Positions 1 through 10,176 are shown, counted from the first letter of the stretch. The stretch: DNA of 45,731 bases from an uncultured Pelagibacteraceae bacterium (GCA_902517735.1 CABYDK010000004.1:1-45731), one strand, 5' to 3'. A program made the numbers and translations. Notes: generated by a model not told the origin, from the letters alone.

Positions 1-693
1 ATTCGCATCTTTTTCAAGAGTAAATTTCTTTTTTTTACCCTTAAAAATTTTAACAAAACTCTCAGTTTGTCTAACTGAAAGTTTTTTCTCTATAATTTTA
101 TTAGCGACAAAAGTTGCATTATCGAGACCGACTAAAATCTTAGCATGACCGGCCGTTAATTTTTGTTTTTCAATTAATTGTAATACATCATCTGGGAGTG
201 TTAAGAGTCTTAATGAATTCGCTATATAACTTCTACTTTTACCTATAAATTTAGAAACTTTTTCTTGATCATAAGAAAAATCATCTATTAAACGTTTATA
301 TCCTTGAGCTTCTTCAAGAGGATTTAAATCATGCCTCTGAACATTTTCGACTATTGCAAACTCTAGGGATTTAAGATCATCAGCATCAGTAACAACTACC
401 GGAATCTCGTGCAGTCCTGCTTTTTGTGCAGCCAACCATCTTCTTTCACCTGCTATAATTTCATATTTGGATTTTTCTAACTTAGATTCTCTTACTATTA
501 TTGGCTGAATTACTCCACGTTCCTTTATTGAATTAGCTAAATCGTTTAGATTTTCTTCATCAAAATTTTTTCTTGGTTGATATTTGTTTGGAATTATTTC
601 ACTTAAACTCAAGTTGTTTGTTTTATTTTCAACTTTAGTTTCACCTATCAAAGAAGATAAGCCTCGACCCAATCCCTTTTTAATTTTATCCAT
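1..693 (-). CDS. parB: ParB chromosome-partitioning protein (3' end outside window)
   Basis: This is the ParB/Spo0J CTPase that loads on parS and spreads to form the partition complex served by ParA. The 231 visible codons start with the typical KKGLGRGLSSLIG N-terminus. They continue with the ParB/Srx nucleotide-binding motifs (IIAGERRWLAAQKAG and ENVQRHDLNPLEEAQ) and a helix-turn-helix region (KVSKFIGKSRSYIANSLRLL). The C-terminal dimerisation domain is cut off at base 1, so the gene is absent from the supplied ORF track. The start codon shares one base with the parA stop (TAATG), which indicates translational coupling. A near-perfect parS site lies about 1.4 kb upstream in rsmG. The identity is secure; only the 3' end is unknown. 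Confidence 0.96.
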   Translation of the reverse strand, partial: MDKIKKGLGRGLSSLIGETKVENKTNNLSLSEIIPNKYQPRKNFDEENLNDLANSIKERGVIQPIIVRESKLEKSKYEIIAGERRWLAAQKAGLHEIPVVVTDADDLKSLEFAIVENVQRHDLNPLEEAQGYKRLIDDFSYDQEKVSKFIGKSRSYIANSLRLLTLPDDVLQLIEKQKLTAGHAKILVGLDNATFVANKIIEKKLSVRQTESFVKIFKGKKKKFTLEKDAN

Positions 694-1487
694 TAAGCAG
701 CACTTCCTATTTTGTTTTCTTGATCTATAAATTCATCAGTAAAGCTGTAATATGATTTACTTCCAGGGCAATTTTTATCATATATTAGAACAGGTATTCC
801 ATGTGATGGTGCTTCAGATAATCTAACGTTTCTAGGTATTACTGTTTGATAGACTTTATCCTTAAAATAGTTTCTAGCTTCTTGTTCAACCTGGGATGAA
901 AGTTTGTTTCTTCGATCATACATAGTTAAAAGTATGCCCTGAATTTCTAATTCAGGATTTAAATTGACTTTAATTCTCTCAATAGTCTTCATAAGCTGTG
1001 TAAGTCCCTCTAAAGCAAAAAATTCCGTTTGGAGTGGCACAAGCAATGAATTAGATGATACTAAGGCCATTACTGTTAATAAGCTTAAAGAGGGAGGACA
1101 GTCTATAAGTATATAATCATATAATCCTCTAGAATCGTTTAAATACGTGGCTAATTTGGTCTTTAGGATAAAAGCTCTATCACTATCACCAGCGGTCTCA
1201 ACTTCCAATCCAGACAGATCTACATTGGATGATATTAAATCAAGATTTTGAAACTCTGTTTTTTTAATTGTGTTTGAAATTGACATTGTGCCATTAAGAA
1301 TTCCATAAATTGTCTGATCGGATTGAGAGGTGTTGGATAATCCCAGTCCTGTAGTAGCATTCCCTTGAGGATCTAGATCAATAACTAAAATTTTTTTTCC
1401 AAGTTGGGATAACGCGGACGCTAGATTAATTACAGTTGTTGTTTTTCCAACCCCGCCCTTTTGATTTATAATTGAAATAATTTTCAT
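693..1487 (-). CDS. parA: ParA chromosome-partitioning ATPase
   Basis: This is a Walker-type (MinD/ParA family) ATPase that positions ParB-parS complexes over the nucleoid. The deviant Walker A motif KGGVGKTT lies at residues 10-17. The switch/Walker B region is visible as LIDCPPSLSLLTVMAL, and the family signature IPRNVRLSEAPSHG is near the C-terminus. At 264 residues it matches chromosomal ParA (Soj) proteins rather than longer plasmid types. It overlaps the rsmG stop by 4 bp at its start and parB by 1 bp at its end, so rsmG-parA-parB look like one transcript pointing away from the candidate origin. Confidence 0.97.
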   Translation of the reverse strand: MKIISIINQKGGVGKTTTVINLASALSQLGKKILVIDLDPQGNATTGLGLSNTSQSDQTIYGILNGTMSISNTIKKTEFQNLDLISSNVDLSGLEVETAGDSDRAFILKTKLATYLNDSRGLYDYILIDCPPSLSLLTVMALVSSNSLLVPLQTEFFALEGLTQLMKTIERIKVNLNPELEIQGILLTMYDRRNKLSSQVEQEARNYFKDKVYQTVIPRNVRLSEAPSHGIPVLIYDKNCPGSKSYYSFTDEFIDQENKIGSAA

Positions 1488-2131
1488 GAAACTTTTTTTT
1501 TAATTTTTTTAATATTTAATATAAATGAGTCGTCACTTGTTAAACTTTTTTTTTCTTCATAATCTAAATCCCACTCTTGAAGTGTTTCATTAAGAATTTT
1601 TCTTCCACTACTTCCCATAAAAAAAATAATATTTTTATATTTTTTAAAATTTTCATTAACCAAGTTTAAAATAACTGGCATTGGCTTAAACGCCCTAGAC
1701 ATAATTGTTCCTGTTTCAATATTTTTAAGTGAAAAAATATCTTTCTGAATTATTTCTGTATTTAAATTTAATTTTTTTGAAACTTCTCTCAGGAAAACAC
1801 ATTTGTGGTAACTTTTTTCATAAAGGTTTACTTTCATGTTATTTTTAATTTTTTTCATCACTATAGCCACTATTAATCCAGGCATTCCACCCCCTGTACC
1901 TAAATCTGAGGTTGTATTGCAATTTAAATCAACAAAATCAATAATTTGTGCAGAATCTATTATATGGCGCTCTCTTATTGCCCCTTTTTCATACATTTTT
2001 TTACTTATAATGTTAATTTTCTGATTTTTTTCCTGTATCATCGAAATTAAGCTTTCAAGCTCATTACAAGTTTCACGTGAAACATTTAAATTGGAAATTT
2101 TGAAATAAGAATTTAAAATTAAGTTATCCAT
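1484..2131 (-). CDS. rsmG: 16S rRNA (guanine-527-N7) methyltransferase RsmG
   Basis: RsmG (GidB) transfers a methyl group from S-adenosylmethionine to G527 of 16S rRNA. The Rossmann SAM-binding motif DLGTGGGMPGLIVAIV and the downstream MSRAFKPM segment are visible in a protein of 215 residues, the usual family length. The N-terminal NVSRET peptide is encoded by a parS sequence, so the gene carries a partition site within its reading frame. Its start overlaps the mnmG stop by one base and its end overlaps parA by 4 bp. Confidence 0.95.
   Translation of the reverse strand: MDNLILNSYFKISNLNVSRETCNELESLISMIQEKNQKINIISKKMYEKGAIRERHIIDSAQIIDFVDLNCNTTSDLGTGGGMPGLIVAIVMKKIKNNMKVNLYEKSYHKCVFLREVSKKLNLNTEIIQKDIFSLKNIETGTIMSRAFKPMPVILNLVNENFKKYKNIIFFMGSSGRKILNETLQEWDLDYEEKKSLTSDDSFILNIKKIKKKVS
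2069..2084. promoter_or_regulatory. parS: parS centromere site inside rsmG
   Basis: The plus strand reads AGTTTCACGTGAAACA, matching 15 of 16 positions of the bacterial parS consensus TGTTTCACGTGAAACA. The inner 14 bp are a perfect palindrome. It lies in the 5' part of rsmG, about 9.1 kb from the candidate origin and next to parAB, as expected for the chromosomal centromere. ParB is known to nucleate on such sites. Binding here is inferred. Confidence 0.93.
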
Positions 2132-4002
2132 TAAGCTATATGCTTAATAGACTTTCTTTTAACGTGTGACAACAAAATATATACGGCTGCAGGTGTTATT
2201 CCATCGATTCTTAAGGCCTGACCCATAGTTTTAGGCCTTATTTCTTTGAATTTGCCTTTTACTTCATTAGATAGCCCTGAAAATTGATCATAATCGATAT
2301 TATCTGGTATTGTTAAATTCTCATCTCGTTTAAAAGCTAAAATATCCGCCTTTTGCTTCTTTAAATATCCTCTGTAATGAGAGTTAATCTCAATCTGATC
2401 ATCAATTTCATTCCCATAATCAGCGACTTCAGGCCAAATATTCCTAATTTTTGTCATATTAACACTTTTTTGGGTAAGAATTTCCTCTGCTGATCTAAAA
2501 ATACCGTCTTTCGCTATTTTTATTCCAAATTTATCTGCCTTAGAGGGTGAAATGCTTAAATTTGACATTTGAAGAGATATTTTGCTTAATTTATTAAATT
2601 TATCCTCAAAGAGTTGTTTTCTATTTTCTGTTATTAAACCAATTTTTATTCCTTTATGGGTAAGCCTCAAGTCTGCATTATCTGACCTAAGACTTAGTCT
2701 ATATTCTGCTCGAGATGTAAACATTCTGTAAGGCTCAGCAACACCTTTGGTAACTAAATCATCTATCATAACGCCAATGTAAGCATCTGATCTATCTAAA
2801 ATAAAAGGTTCCATATTCTTTAAAGATAGAGCAGCATTAATACCCGCTATAAGGCCTTGAGCAGCTGCTTCCTCATAACCTGTTGTTCCATTAATTTGTC
2901 CAGCGAGATAAAGATTTTTTATTTTTTTTGTCTCCAGTGTTAAAAAGAGCTCTCTTGGGTCAATATAATCGTATTCTATAGCATATCCTGGTCTAATTAC
3001 TTTTACATTCTCTAAACCACTGATATTGTTGAGTATTTCTTGTTGCACAACCTCAGGTAGAGATGTAGATATGCCATTAGGGTAAATTGTATGATCATTT
3101 AGACCCTCAGGCTCTAAAAATATTTGATGTCTTGTCTTATCAGCGAATTTTACTATTTTGTCCTCAATAGAGGGACAATATCTAGGACCAACACCTTGTA
3201 TGCTTCCGGAATACATTGCACTTTTAGATAAATTCTTTTCGATTATTTTATGAACTCTATCGTTAGTATATGTCATAGAACAAGACACTTGTTTGTTTAA
3301 ATTTTTTTTGGTCAGAAAAGAAAAAAAATATGGATCTACATCGGCAAACTGTTTTTCCAAATTTTCAAAATTAATTGTTCTAGAATCTAATCTAGGAGGT
3401 GTCCCTGTTTTTAATCTTCCAATTTTAAAATTATACTTTTCTAACTGTTCACTTAAGCCTGTACTCGGTTTTTCATTAAAACGACCAGCAGGTGTTCTTT
3501 CATCACCAATATGTATCAAGCCGTTTAAAAATGTACCAGTTGTAAGTATTAACTTGTTACAACTTACTTTATTACCTTTTAATGTTAAAAATCCACTTAT
3601 CTCATTATTATTAAAAATAAACTTAATGACAGGATCAGAAAAAATACTTAAATTACAATAGTTTACAAGTTTTTTTTGCATAAATTTTCGATATAATGAT
3701 CTATCAGATTGAGTTCTTGGTCCTCGTACTGCTGGACCTCTACTTCTATTTAACAGTTTAAACTGTATTCCAGACTTATCGGCAACCTCACCCATAACCC
3801 CATCTAAAGCATCAATTTCTCTTACCAAATGGCCCTTACCTAAACCACCAATAGCAGGATTACATGACATTTCTCCTATGGTATTTTTATTATGGGTGAA
3901 TAGGGCTGTGTTAATTCCAAGTCGAGCTGATGCAGCTGCTGCCTCACATCCTGCATGACCCCCACCAATTACTACCACATCATATGATAAATCTTTTTTC
4001 AT
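2131..4002 (-). CDS. mnmG: tRNA uridine-34 modification enzyme MnmG (GidA)
   Basis: MnmG is the FAD-dependent partner of MnmE. Together they install the (carboxymethyl)aminomethyl group at C5 of the wobble uridine of several tRNAs. The N-terminal dinucleotide-binding motif [16 protein letters not shown], the GidA signatures [17 protein letters not shown] and [17 protein letters not shown], and the C-terminal helical domain that contacts MnmE are all present. The 623-residue length is typical. The gene follows mnmE after a 116-bp gap on the same strand, so both subunits lie together and are probably co-regulated. Confidence 0.97.
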   Translation of the reverse strand: MKKDLSYDVVVIGGGHAGCEAAAASARLGINTALFTHNKNTIGEMSCNPAIGGLGKGHLVREIDALDGVMGEVADKSGIQFKLLNRSRGPAVRGPRTQSDRSLYRKFMQKKLVNYCNLSIFSDPVIKFIFNNNEISGFLTLKGNKVSCNKLILTTGTFLNGLIHIGDERTPAGRFNEKPSTGLSEQLEKYNFKIGRLKTGTPPRLDSRTINFENLEKQFADVDPYFFSFLTKKNLNKQVSCSMTYTNDRVHKIIEKNLSKSAMYSGSIQGVGPRYCPSIEDKIVKFADKTRHQIFLEPEGLNDHTIYPNGISTSLPEVVQQEILNNISGLENVKVIRPGYAIEYDYIDPRELFLTLETKKIKNLYLAGQINGTTGYEEAAAQGLIAGINAALSLKNMEPFILDRSDAYIGVMIDDLVTKGVAEPYRMFTSRAEYRLSLRSDNADLRLTHKGIKIGLITENRKQLFEDKFNKLSKISLQMSNLSISPSKADKFGIKIAKDGIFRSAEEILTQKSVNMTKIRNIWPEVADYGNEIDDQIEINSHYRGYLKKQKADILAFKRDENLTIPDNIDYDQFSGLSNEVKGKFKEIRPKTMGQALRIDGITPAAVYILLSHVKRKSIKHIA

Positions 4003-4118
4003 GATCTAAATTTATATTCGATTAGAATATTTACAAGATTTCAGTTTTTTTTCTTAAATAAGCTATATTTATCAACAAAAATCGAAAAAAAAGGCCTAAA
4101 AATACAGCAAAATTGCTT

Positions 4119-5450
4119 TTATTTCCCAATGCAAAAATCGTTGAAAATACTGCCTAATATCTCCTCTACATCAACTTTTCCGACAATCATACCCAAATGT
4201 CTAGTTGCTAACCTTAAATCTTCAGCTCCTTTATCAAAATCCTTTTTAGCATTTTTATCCAAAAAATTTTTTAAATGATCTACGCATTGTACTAAGTGTT
4301 GTCTATGTCTTTCTCGAGTGATTAAGATATCTTCTTCGGTTATAAATTTATCCTTTAAATAATTTTTTATTTTTGAAATCAACTCATCTATATTTAAGTT
4401 ATCTTTTAATGAAAGTAGAACGTGATTAAGTTTTAGAATTTTTGGATCTAGCTTACCTTTAAGAAGATCCGATTTATTAATAACTAAAATTGCATCATTT
4501 TTTAGTAAATCGTTCAAAAAACCGCTTAAATCAATGTTTTTAGCATCAACTACAACTAATTTTAGATCAGCATTTTCTGCTTTTTTTAAGGATAACTTTA
4601 TTCCTTTTTTCTCAATTTCATCTTCTGAATCTCTTATACCGGCAGTATCGGAAATAATAACAGGATACCCATCTATATTTAAATGCGTTTCAACAACATC
4701 TCTTGTTGTTCCAGCAATCTCAGAAACTATAGCAACTTCTCTGTTCGATAAATTATTTAATAGACTAGATTTACCTGCATTAGTTGGTCCTACGATTGCA
4801 ATTTTAAAACCTTCACGGATTATCTCTCCAACTTTTTGATCATTCAAAATTTTATTAATCTCATTTAATACATCTAAAGAATCTTGTTTTATTTTTTTCA
4901 AATTATCCTCTGGTAAATCTTCTTCAGGAAAATCTATTTTAGCTTCAACAAATGATAAAATTTTCAATAATTTTTCTCTTAAGTCACTAAATTTTTCTGA
5001 GGATTTTCCTCTCATAATTTTTACTGCTTGTATTCTTTGGATTTCGGTTTCAGCAGATATCAAGTCTGCTATACTCTCAGCTTTTAGCAAATTTATTTTT
5101 CCATTTTGAAATGCAAGCTTTGTAAATTCACCAGGTTCAGCTAATCTACAATTTTTAATTTTAGAAATTTCTTTTTGGACAGCCAAAACTACAGCCTTTC
5201 CTCCGTGTACATGGATTTCAGCCATATCCTCCCCTGTGTAGCTCTCAGGCCCTGGAAACCATATTATAATGCCTTCATCAATAAGCTCAGAAGTGTTGAT
5301 ATTGTTTACTTTTCTAAGGGTTGCAACTTTAGGCTTTGGTATTTCCTTTCCTGTAAGAGATTTAATAACAGTAGAAGCCTCTGATCCCGAAATTCTTATA
5401 ATTGCAACTCCAGATGTGCCTGGTCCAGAAGAGAGTGCATAAATAGTCAT
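4119..5450 (-). CDS. mnmE: tRNA modification GTPase MnmE (TrmE)
   Basis: MnmE is the GTPase and folate-binding partner of MnmG in wobble-uridine modification. Visible are the N-terminal folate-binding domain (residues 1 to about 115, with the conserved PGEFTKLAFQNGK stretch), a helical domain, and an inserted Ras-like G domain. The G domain has GPTNAGKSSLLN near residue 220, DTAGIR, and NKSDL. The protein ends in the invariant FCIGK, whose Cys is catalytically important. The start overlaps the stop of the upstream TPR-glycosyltransferase gene by 4 bp. Confidence 0.97.
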   Translation of the reverse strand: MTIYALSSGPGTSGVAIIRISGSEASTVIKSLTGKEIPKPKVATLRKVNNINTSELIDEGIIIWFPGPESYTGEDMAEIHVHGGKAVVLAVQKEISKIKNCRLAEPGEFTKLAFQNGKINLLKAESIADLISAETEIQRIQAVKIMRGKSSEKFSDLREKLLKILSFVEAKIDFPEEDLPEDNLKKIKQDSLDVLNEINKILNDQKVGEIIREGFKIAIVGPTNAGKSSLLNNLSNREVAIVSEIAGTTRDVVETHLNIDGYPVIISDTAGIRDSEDEIEKKGIKLSLKKAENADLKLVVVDAKNIDLSGFLNDLLKNDAILVINKSDLLKGKLDPKILKLNHVLLSLKDNLNIDELISKIKNYLKDKFITEEDILITRERHRQHLVQCVDHLKNFLDKNAKKDFDKGAEDLRLATRHLGMIVGKVDVEEILGSIFNDFCIGK

Positions 5451-7399
5451 TTAATTTTTAACAATTTCAAATAAAGGGCTTCTAAATTTTTTGTAAATTT
5501 GAGACTATCAAATAAAGAAGATTTGACCAGCATATCTCTAAGCTTATCTTTTAATGTTTTTAATTTGATAGAATTCCTACCAAGTTCTATAGCTAATTCT
5601 TGATAGTTTTCTTTATCAAAAGTAATTAGTTCCTTCATATCCACACTAGTTAAAATACTTGAACCTACTCTTGAAGCAAATGAATTTCCAGCTAGTGTGA
5701 TTATTGGTACACCCATTCTAATCGAATCACTCGCGGTAGTATGTGCATTATAAGGATAAGTATCTAAAAATAAATCAGCAAGTGGTATACGTTTTAAATG
5801 TTCGTCATTTGTTAAATAAGGTGCAAATATAATTCTGTTAGGATTTACTCCTTTTTTTTCTGCTTCTACTTTTAAATTTTTTGATGCTATATCGTTTGTT
5901 TTTAAAATCCATAAAACACTATTATCAACATGATTAAGAATATTCATCCAAGCATTAAAAATATGAGGTGTAATTTTATAATTATTATTAAAACTACAAT
6001 AGACTACTGCATCTTCTGGAAGATCGAAGTCACTTCGTTTAAATTCTTTATTTGAAATTTCTCTTTGTCTCATATTAGCCTGATAACAATGAGGCATATG
6101 CAGGACTTTCTCAGAATAATGTTTAAAATTTTCTTTAGGAATTATTACCTCATCAGCAATTATATAATCCATATATTCTAACCCAGTTGTTCCAGGAAAC
6201 CCCAAATAATTTATTTGTGTTTGTGCAATACGATTTGTAAAAATTTCACTTCTTGCATTTGAAGTGAAGCCTGTTAAATCGATAGCAATATCTATTTCTA
6301 AATCTTTAACATAATTCAAAACTTCTTTATCTGAAATTTTACTAATATCTTTAAATTGAAAAAAATATTTTTTTACTTCATTTCTCCATTTGTCATTTTT
6401 ATCTGGACCAAAAGAAAACGCAAAAAAATCAAAGTTAGATCTATCATGGTTTTTAAAAACTTCCATCATGAGATGAAGAATTGGATGATTGTGAAAATCC
6501 CCTGAGAAATAAGCAATTTTTGGTTTTTTATGGAAATACTTAATTGGATTTTGAATTTCCGATGCTTTAAAGAATTTATCTTTTACAAATATTTCAGAAA
6601 CTAATTTAGAAGAAGATGGTCTATCAGCTATACTAAGATAGGGAAAAGGTTCGGTCGCTTTTAACCCCTCATTTATGGTTTTGTTGATTTGTTCAGATAA
6701 AGTATCAAAATCTTTCCAATCACATAAAAACATTTTTAAATGTAAAACTTTACCTAAAATATAGTCATAATTTGAATTTAACTGCATTACTCTCAAATAA
6801 TCCGATAAGGCTTTATCATAAAGTTTTAAATTCTTAAAAGCATTACCTCTGTTATTTATAGCCTCAATATAGTTTGACTTTATTCCAATTGCCTTATTAT
6901 AACTCTCTATAGCCTCCTTAAAAAATTTTATTTCTTTTAAAGCAACACCCTTGTTATTATGAGCAAAGTAATGATCTGGCTTTATCTTTATTGCCTTATC
7001 ATAACTCGCAATAGCATCATTGAATCGTCTCATTTCTTTAAGGGCTATTCCTCGATTATTATAAGCATCAGCATAATCAGGTTTTATCTCTATTGCCTTA
7101 TCATAACTCGCAATGGCTTCATTAAAAAGTTTTAGAGAATTAAAGCCATTGCCAAGATTTATATGAGCTGAAACATTGTCAGGTTTTAAGATTAAGGATT
7201 TTTTTAAGTATTCAATACCATTCGATGTTTTACCTAATTGAATATATGCTGTCCCTATTAAAAATAATAAATCGAAGTTATTATTAACTCTTTTAATTAA
7301 TTTGGAATAAAGGATAATTGCTTTCTGAAATTTTCCTTTATTGTGAAGTTCTAGGGCTTTATTAAATAAAATTTTTTGCTTGTGATTAAGCAAGTTCAT
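5447..7399 (-). CDS. TPR protein with O-GlcNAc-transferase-like (GT41) C-terminal domain
   Basis: Residues from about 15 to 215 form at least five 34-residue tetratricopeptide repeats, including units such as AYNNRGIALKEMRRFNDAI. The C-terminal two-thirds resemble the SPINDLY/O-GlcNAc transferase catalytic domain (GT41), with IAYFSGDFHNHP, DLTGFTSNARSEIF, YLGFPGTTG and DTYPYNAHTTASDSIRMGVP. Family members transfer sugars from nucleotide sugars to protein Ser/Thr; the acceptor here is unknown. The gene sits between mnmE (4-bp overlap) and rho (6-bp gap). Three TPR units also repeat at DNA level at 102-bp steps, suggesting recent expansion. No signal peptide is seen, so a cytoplasmic protein is likely. 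Confidence 0.88.
   Translation of the reverse strand: MNLLNHKQKILFNKALELHNKGKFQKAIILYSKLIKRVNNNFDLLFLIGTAYIQLGKTSNGIEYLKKSLILKPDNVSAHINLGNGFNSLKLFNEAIASYDKAIEIKPDYADAYNNRGIALKEMRRFNDAIASYDKAIKIKPDHYFAHNNKGVALKEIKFFKEAIESYNKAIGIKSNYIEAINNRGNAFKNLKLYDKALSDYLRVMQLNSNYDYILGKVLHLKMFLCDWKDFDTLSEQINKTINEGLKATEPFPYLSIADRPSSSKLVSEIFVKDKFFKASEIQNPIKYFHKKPKIAYFSGDFHNHPILHLMMEVFKNHDRSNFDFFAFSFGPDKNDKWRNEVKKYFFQFKDISKISDKEVLNYVKDLEIDIAIDLTGFTSNARSEIFTNRIAQTQINYLGFPGTTGLEYMDYIIADEVIIPKENFKHYSEKVLHMPHCYQANMRQREISNKEFKRSDFDLPEDAVVYCSFNNNYKITPHIFNAWMNILNHVDNSVLWILKTNDIASKNLKVEAEKKGVNPNRIIFAPYLTNDEHLKRIPLADLFLDTYPYNAHTTASDSIRMGVPIITLAGNSFASRVGSSILTSVDMKELITFDKENYQELAIELGRNSIKLKTLKDKLRDMLVKSSLFDSLKFTKNLEALYLKLLKIK
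6889..7115. repeat. 102-bp-period DNA repeats encoding TPR units
   Basis: Three copies of a TTGCCTTAT-TATAACTC type segment begin at about 6889, 6991 and 7093, exactly 102 bp (34 codons) apart. Copies two and three share a 23-bp identical core (ATTGCCTTATCATAACTCGCAAT). This is the DNA trace of tandem duplication of TPR units in the GT41-like gene. Confidence 0.8.
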
Positions 7400-7405
7400 T
7401 AATTT

Positions 7406-8674
7406 TTACGCTGGCTTATTCATGGAATTGAAGAACTCAGCATTATTTTTTGTAGCTTTTAATTTTGAACTAATAAACTCAATTGCATCCATTGTACCCA
7501 TAGGAGCAATAATTCTTCTTAAAACGTTCATTTTTTGTAAATCATTTTTATCAAACAATAATTCTTCTCTTCTGGTTCCTGATTTAGTGATATCCATAGC
7601 TGGATAAATTCTTTTATCAGCGATCTTCCTATCTAAAACAGTTTCACTATTACCAGTTCCCTTAAATTCTTCGAAAATTACCTCGTCCATTCTGCTTCCA
7701 GTATCAATTAATGCTGTTGAAATAATAGTAAGAGATCCACCTTCCTCTATATTTCTAGCCGCACCAAAAAATCTTTTAGGTCTTTGAAGTGCATTAGCGT
7801 CAACACCCCCTGTTAATACTTTTCCTGAACTAGGTATTACAGCATTATATGCTCTTCCAAGCCTTGTTATAGAGTCTAAAAGAATTACTACGTCTTTTTT
7901 ATGTTCTGTTAATCTTTTTGCTTTTTCAATCACCATTTCAGCAACGGCAACATGTCGTTGTGCAGGTTCATCAAAAGTTGAGCTAATTACTTCACCTTTT
8001 ACAGTTCTTTGCATGTCGGTAACTTCTTCTGGTCTTTCATCGATTAAAAGGACGATTAAATAACATTCGGGATAATTTTTTGCTATTGAGTTGGCTATAC
8101 TTTGCAAAATCATAGTTTTCCCCGCTTTAGGTGGTGAAATTATGATAGAACGTTGTCCCTTTCCTATTGGACTGACTAAATCTATTAATCTAGGAGTAAG
8201 ATCTGGTTTTTTCTCAACTTTTGTCGTCTCTACTTCCATCACTAATTGCTTGTCTGGATATAAAGGAGTTAAATTATCAAAAGCAATTTTATGTCTTGAT
8301 TTGTCTGGTTCTTCAAAATTTATTTTACTAACTTGAAGAAGAGCAAAATATCTTTCACCCTCTTTGGGTGCTCTGACAGGTCCCTCGACAGTATCGCCTG
8401 TTCTAAGACCAAATTTTCTAATTTGACTTGGGCTTACGTAAATATCATCTGGCCCTGGTAAATAATTTGATTCCATTGCTCTCAGAAACCCAAAACCATC
8501 TTGCAATAATTGTAAAACTCCCGCTCCTGTAATTTCTTCTTTTTCAGCAACTTTTTTTAGAATAGCAAAAAGAATTTCCTGTTTTCTTAAAGTACTGGCA
8601 TTTTCTATTCCAAGCTCTTCTGCTTGTGTAATAAGCTGTTCAGATGATTTGAGTTTTAGTTCTTGTATGTTCAT
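7406..8674 (-). CDS. rho: Transcription termination factor Rho
   Basis: Rho is the hexameric RNA helicase/translocase that ends transcription at rut sites. The order is an N-terminal helical domain, an OSB/cold-shock RNA-binding domain ([16 protein letters not shown]), Walker [11 protein letters not shown] near residue 181, Walker [17 protein letters not shown], and the Q/R-loop segments [12 protein letters not shown] and [12 protein letters not shown]. The 422-residue length is normal, without the long N-terminal insertions of some phyla. It lies just upstream of the TPR/GT41 gene on the same strand. Confidence 0.98.
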   Translation of the reverse strand: MNIQELKLKSSEQLITQAEELGIENASTLRKQEILFAILKKVAEKEEITGAGVLQLLQDGFGFLRAMESNYLPGPDDIYVSPSQIRKFGLRTGDTVEGPVRAPKEGERYFALLQVSKINFEEPDKSRHKIAFDNLTPLYPDKQLVMEVETTKVEKKPDLTPRLIDLVSPIGKGQRSIIISPPKAGKTMILQSIANSIAKNYPECYLIVLLIDERPEEVTDMQRTVKGEVISSTFDEPAQRHVAVAEMVIEKAKRLTEHKKDVVILLDSITRLGRAYNAVIPSSGKVLTGGVDANALQRPKRFFGAARNIEEGGSLTIISTALIDTGSRMDEVIFEEFKGTGNSETVLDRKIADKRIYPAMDITKSGTRREELLFDKNDLQKMNVLRRIIAPMGTMDAIEFISSKLKATKNNAEFFNSMNKPA

Positions 8675-8739
8675 GATTTAAAAATTATTAAGGACTTAAT
8701 AATAAGATTAATATATATGCAATTCATAAATATTCAACC

Positions 8740-9174
8740 CTAGATAGGTTTAAATATCACAACAAAAATGATTAAAATAAGCAATAATGTGGGTATTTCA
8801 TTTATATATCTATAAAATTTATGTGAATGCTTGTTCGAGTCTAGTTTAAATTGGCTAAGAATTTTTCCAAGGTAAAGATGATAAAGCGTTAATAAAACTA
8901 CAAAAATCAATTTTAAAATCATCCATTTTTGTCCTAATTTATCAAATCCAATTTCATGAATTAGTATTAAGCCAAATATCCATGATAAAATCATTGCTGG
9001 AGTCATTATGTAAAAGAAAAGTTTTTTTTCCATCACTTTAAATACTTCTGAAATAGTTGGTTGAGCATTATTTTGGGAGTGATAAACAAAAATTCTTGGT
9101 AAATATAATAGTCCAGCCATCCAAGATATTACCGCTATTAGATGTAATGATTTAAAAAGCAAGTAAGTGTTCAT
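8740..9174 (-). CDS. hemJ: Protoporphyrinogen IX oxidase HemJ (membrane protein)
   Basis: HemJ oxidises protoporphyrinogen IX to protoporphyrin IX, the step before ferrochelatase. This 144-residue protein has four predicted membrane helices. It shows the family pattern of an N-terminal helix with a conserved His (LHLIAVISWMAGLLYLPRIFVYH) and later MTPAMILSWIFGL and GQKWMILKLIFV. The gene follows hemH by 3 bp and is in a hemE-hemH-hemJ run on the minus strand, which supports a haem role over the general 'UPF0093/CopD-like' label. No hemG or hemY is visible here. Confidence 0.92.
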   Translation of the reverse strand: MNTYLLFKSLHLIAVISWMAGLLYLPRIFVYHSQNNAQPTISEVFKVMEKKLFFYIMTPAMILSWIFGLILIHEIGFDKLGQKWMILKLIFVVLLTLYHLYLGKILSQFKLDSNKHSHKFYRYINEIPTLLLILIIFVVIFKPI

Positions 9175-9177
9175 TAA

Positions 9178-10176
9178 TTATATATTTTTTTGAATTAAGG
9201 ATTTTAATAACTTAATATGGTCGTCACTATCGTTTAGACATGGTACCATGTCAAAATTTTCACCGCCAGAATTTAAAAAGCTCTCTTTGCCTTGAATAAG
9301 TATTTCTTCCAGAGTTTCAACACAATCTGAAGAAAAACCAGGACATATGGCTAAAACATTTTTTTTTCCTTCAGCTGGTAAGTTTTCTAAAGCCTTATCA
9401 GTATAAGGTTGAAGCCATTTTTGTGGACCAAATCTAGACTGAAATGTAGTCTTGATTTCAATAGAGTTAAATTTTTCAGATATTAGTCTCGTGGTTTTAT
9501 GACAATAGCAATGATAGGGATCTCCTTTATCAAAATATTTTTGAGGAATTCCATGATAAGAAGCTAATATTAGATCTGGTTTCCAATTAATTTCTTTGAT
9601 CTTTTTGTTCAGGGAGTTAACTAATGCTTCTATATATAAAGGATCAGACTCATAATGAGGAATTATTTTAAGCGACGGTTGCCACCTCATTTTCATAAGT
9701 GTTCTATATACTTCGTCACAAACAGTGGCTGTAGTGGCAGCAGCATATTGAGGATATAGCGGAAGTATTACTAAATTTTCACAACCCATTTCGTGAAGAT
9801 TTTTTATTTTACTTCTAATGCTTGGATTTCCATATCTCATTGCATAATCTACTTCTAAATTTTCTTTAGATATTAAGATTGATAATTTTTCTGTTTGTTT
9901 TTTTGTATAATATAAAAGAGGAGAAATATTTTCTTCTTTCATCCATATTTCTTTATAAGCTTTTGCTGTTTTCGAGGGTCTTAAATTTAATATAAAAACA
10001 TTTAATATAATTTGCCATATTATAGGATTTACTTCTATTACTCTTCTATCAGATAAAAATTCTTTTAAATATTTTCTTATGTCTAACCAACTTGTTGAGT
10101 CTGGGGTTCCTAGATTTATTATTAAAACTCCAGTTTTTCCAAAATTTATAGGGGGATGTTCTAAATTTTTTTTCAT
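9178..10176 (-). CDS. hemH: Ferrochelatase
   Basis: Ferrochelatase inserts Fe2+ into protoporphyrin IX to give protohaem. Family motifs seen include LPLYPQYAAATTATV, LASYHGIPQKYF (catalytic His), QSRFGPQKWLQPYT and ICPGFSSDCVETLEEI. A GDPYHCYCHKT cysteine-containing stretch is also present. At 332 residues it has the usual bacterial length. Its start shares one base with the hemE stop and hemJ follows within 3 bp, so the last haem steps are co-transcribed. Confidence 0.97.
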   Translation of the reverse strand: MKKNLEHPPINFGKTGVLIINLGTPDSTSWLDIRKYLKEFLSDRRVIEVNPIIWQIILNVFILNLRPSKTAKAYKEIWMKEENISPLLYYTKKQTEKLSILISKENLEVDYAMRYGNPSIRSKIKNLHEMGCENLVILPLYPQYAAATTATVCDEVYRTLMKMRWQPSLKIIPHYESDPLYIEALVNSLNKKIKEINWKPDLILASYHGIPQKYFDKGDPYHCYCHKTTRLISEKFNSIEIKTTFQSRFGPQKWLQPYTDKALENLPAEGKKNVLAICPGFSSDCVETLEEILIQGKESFLNSGGENFDMVPCLNDSDDHIKLLKSLIQKNI

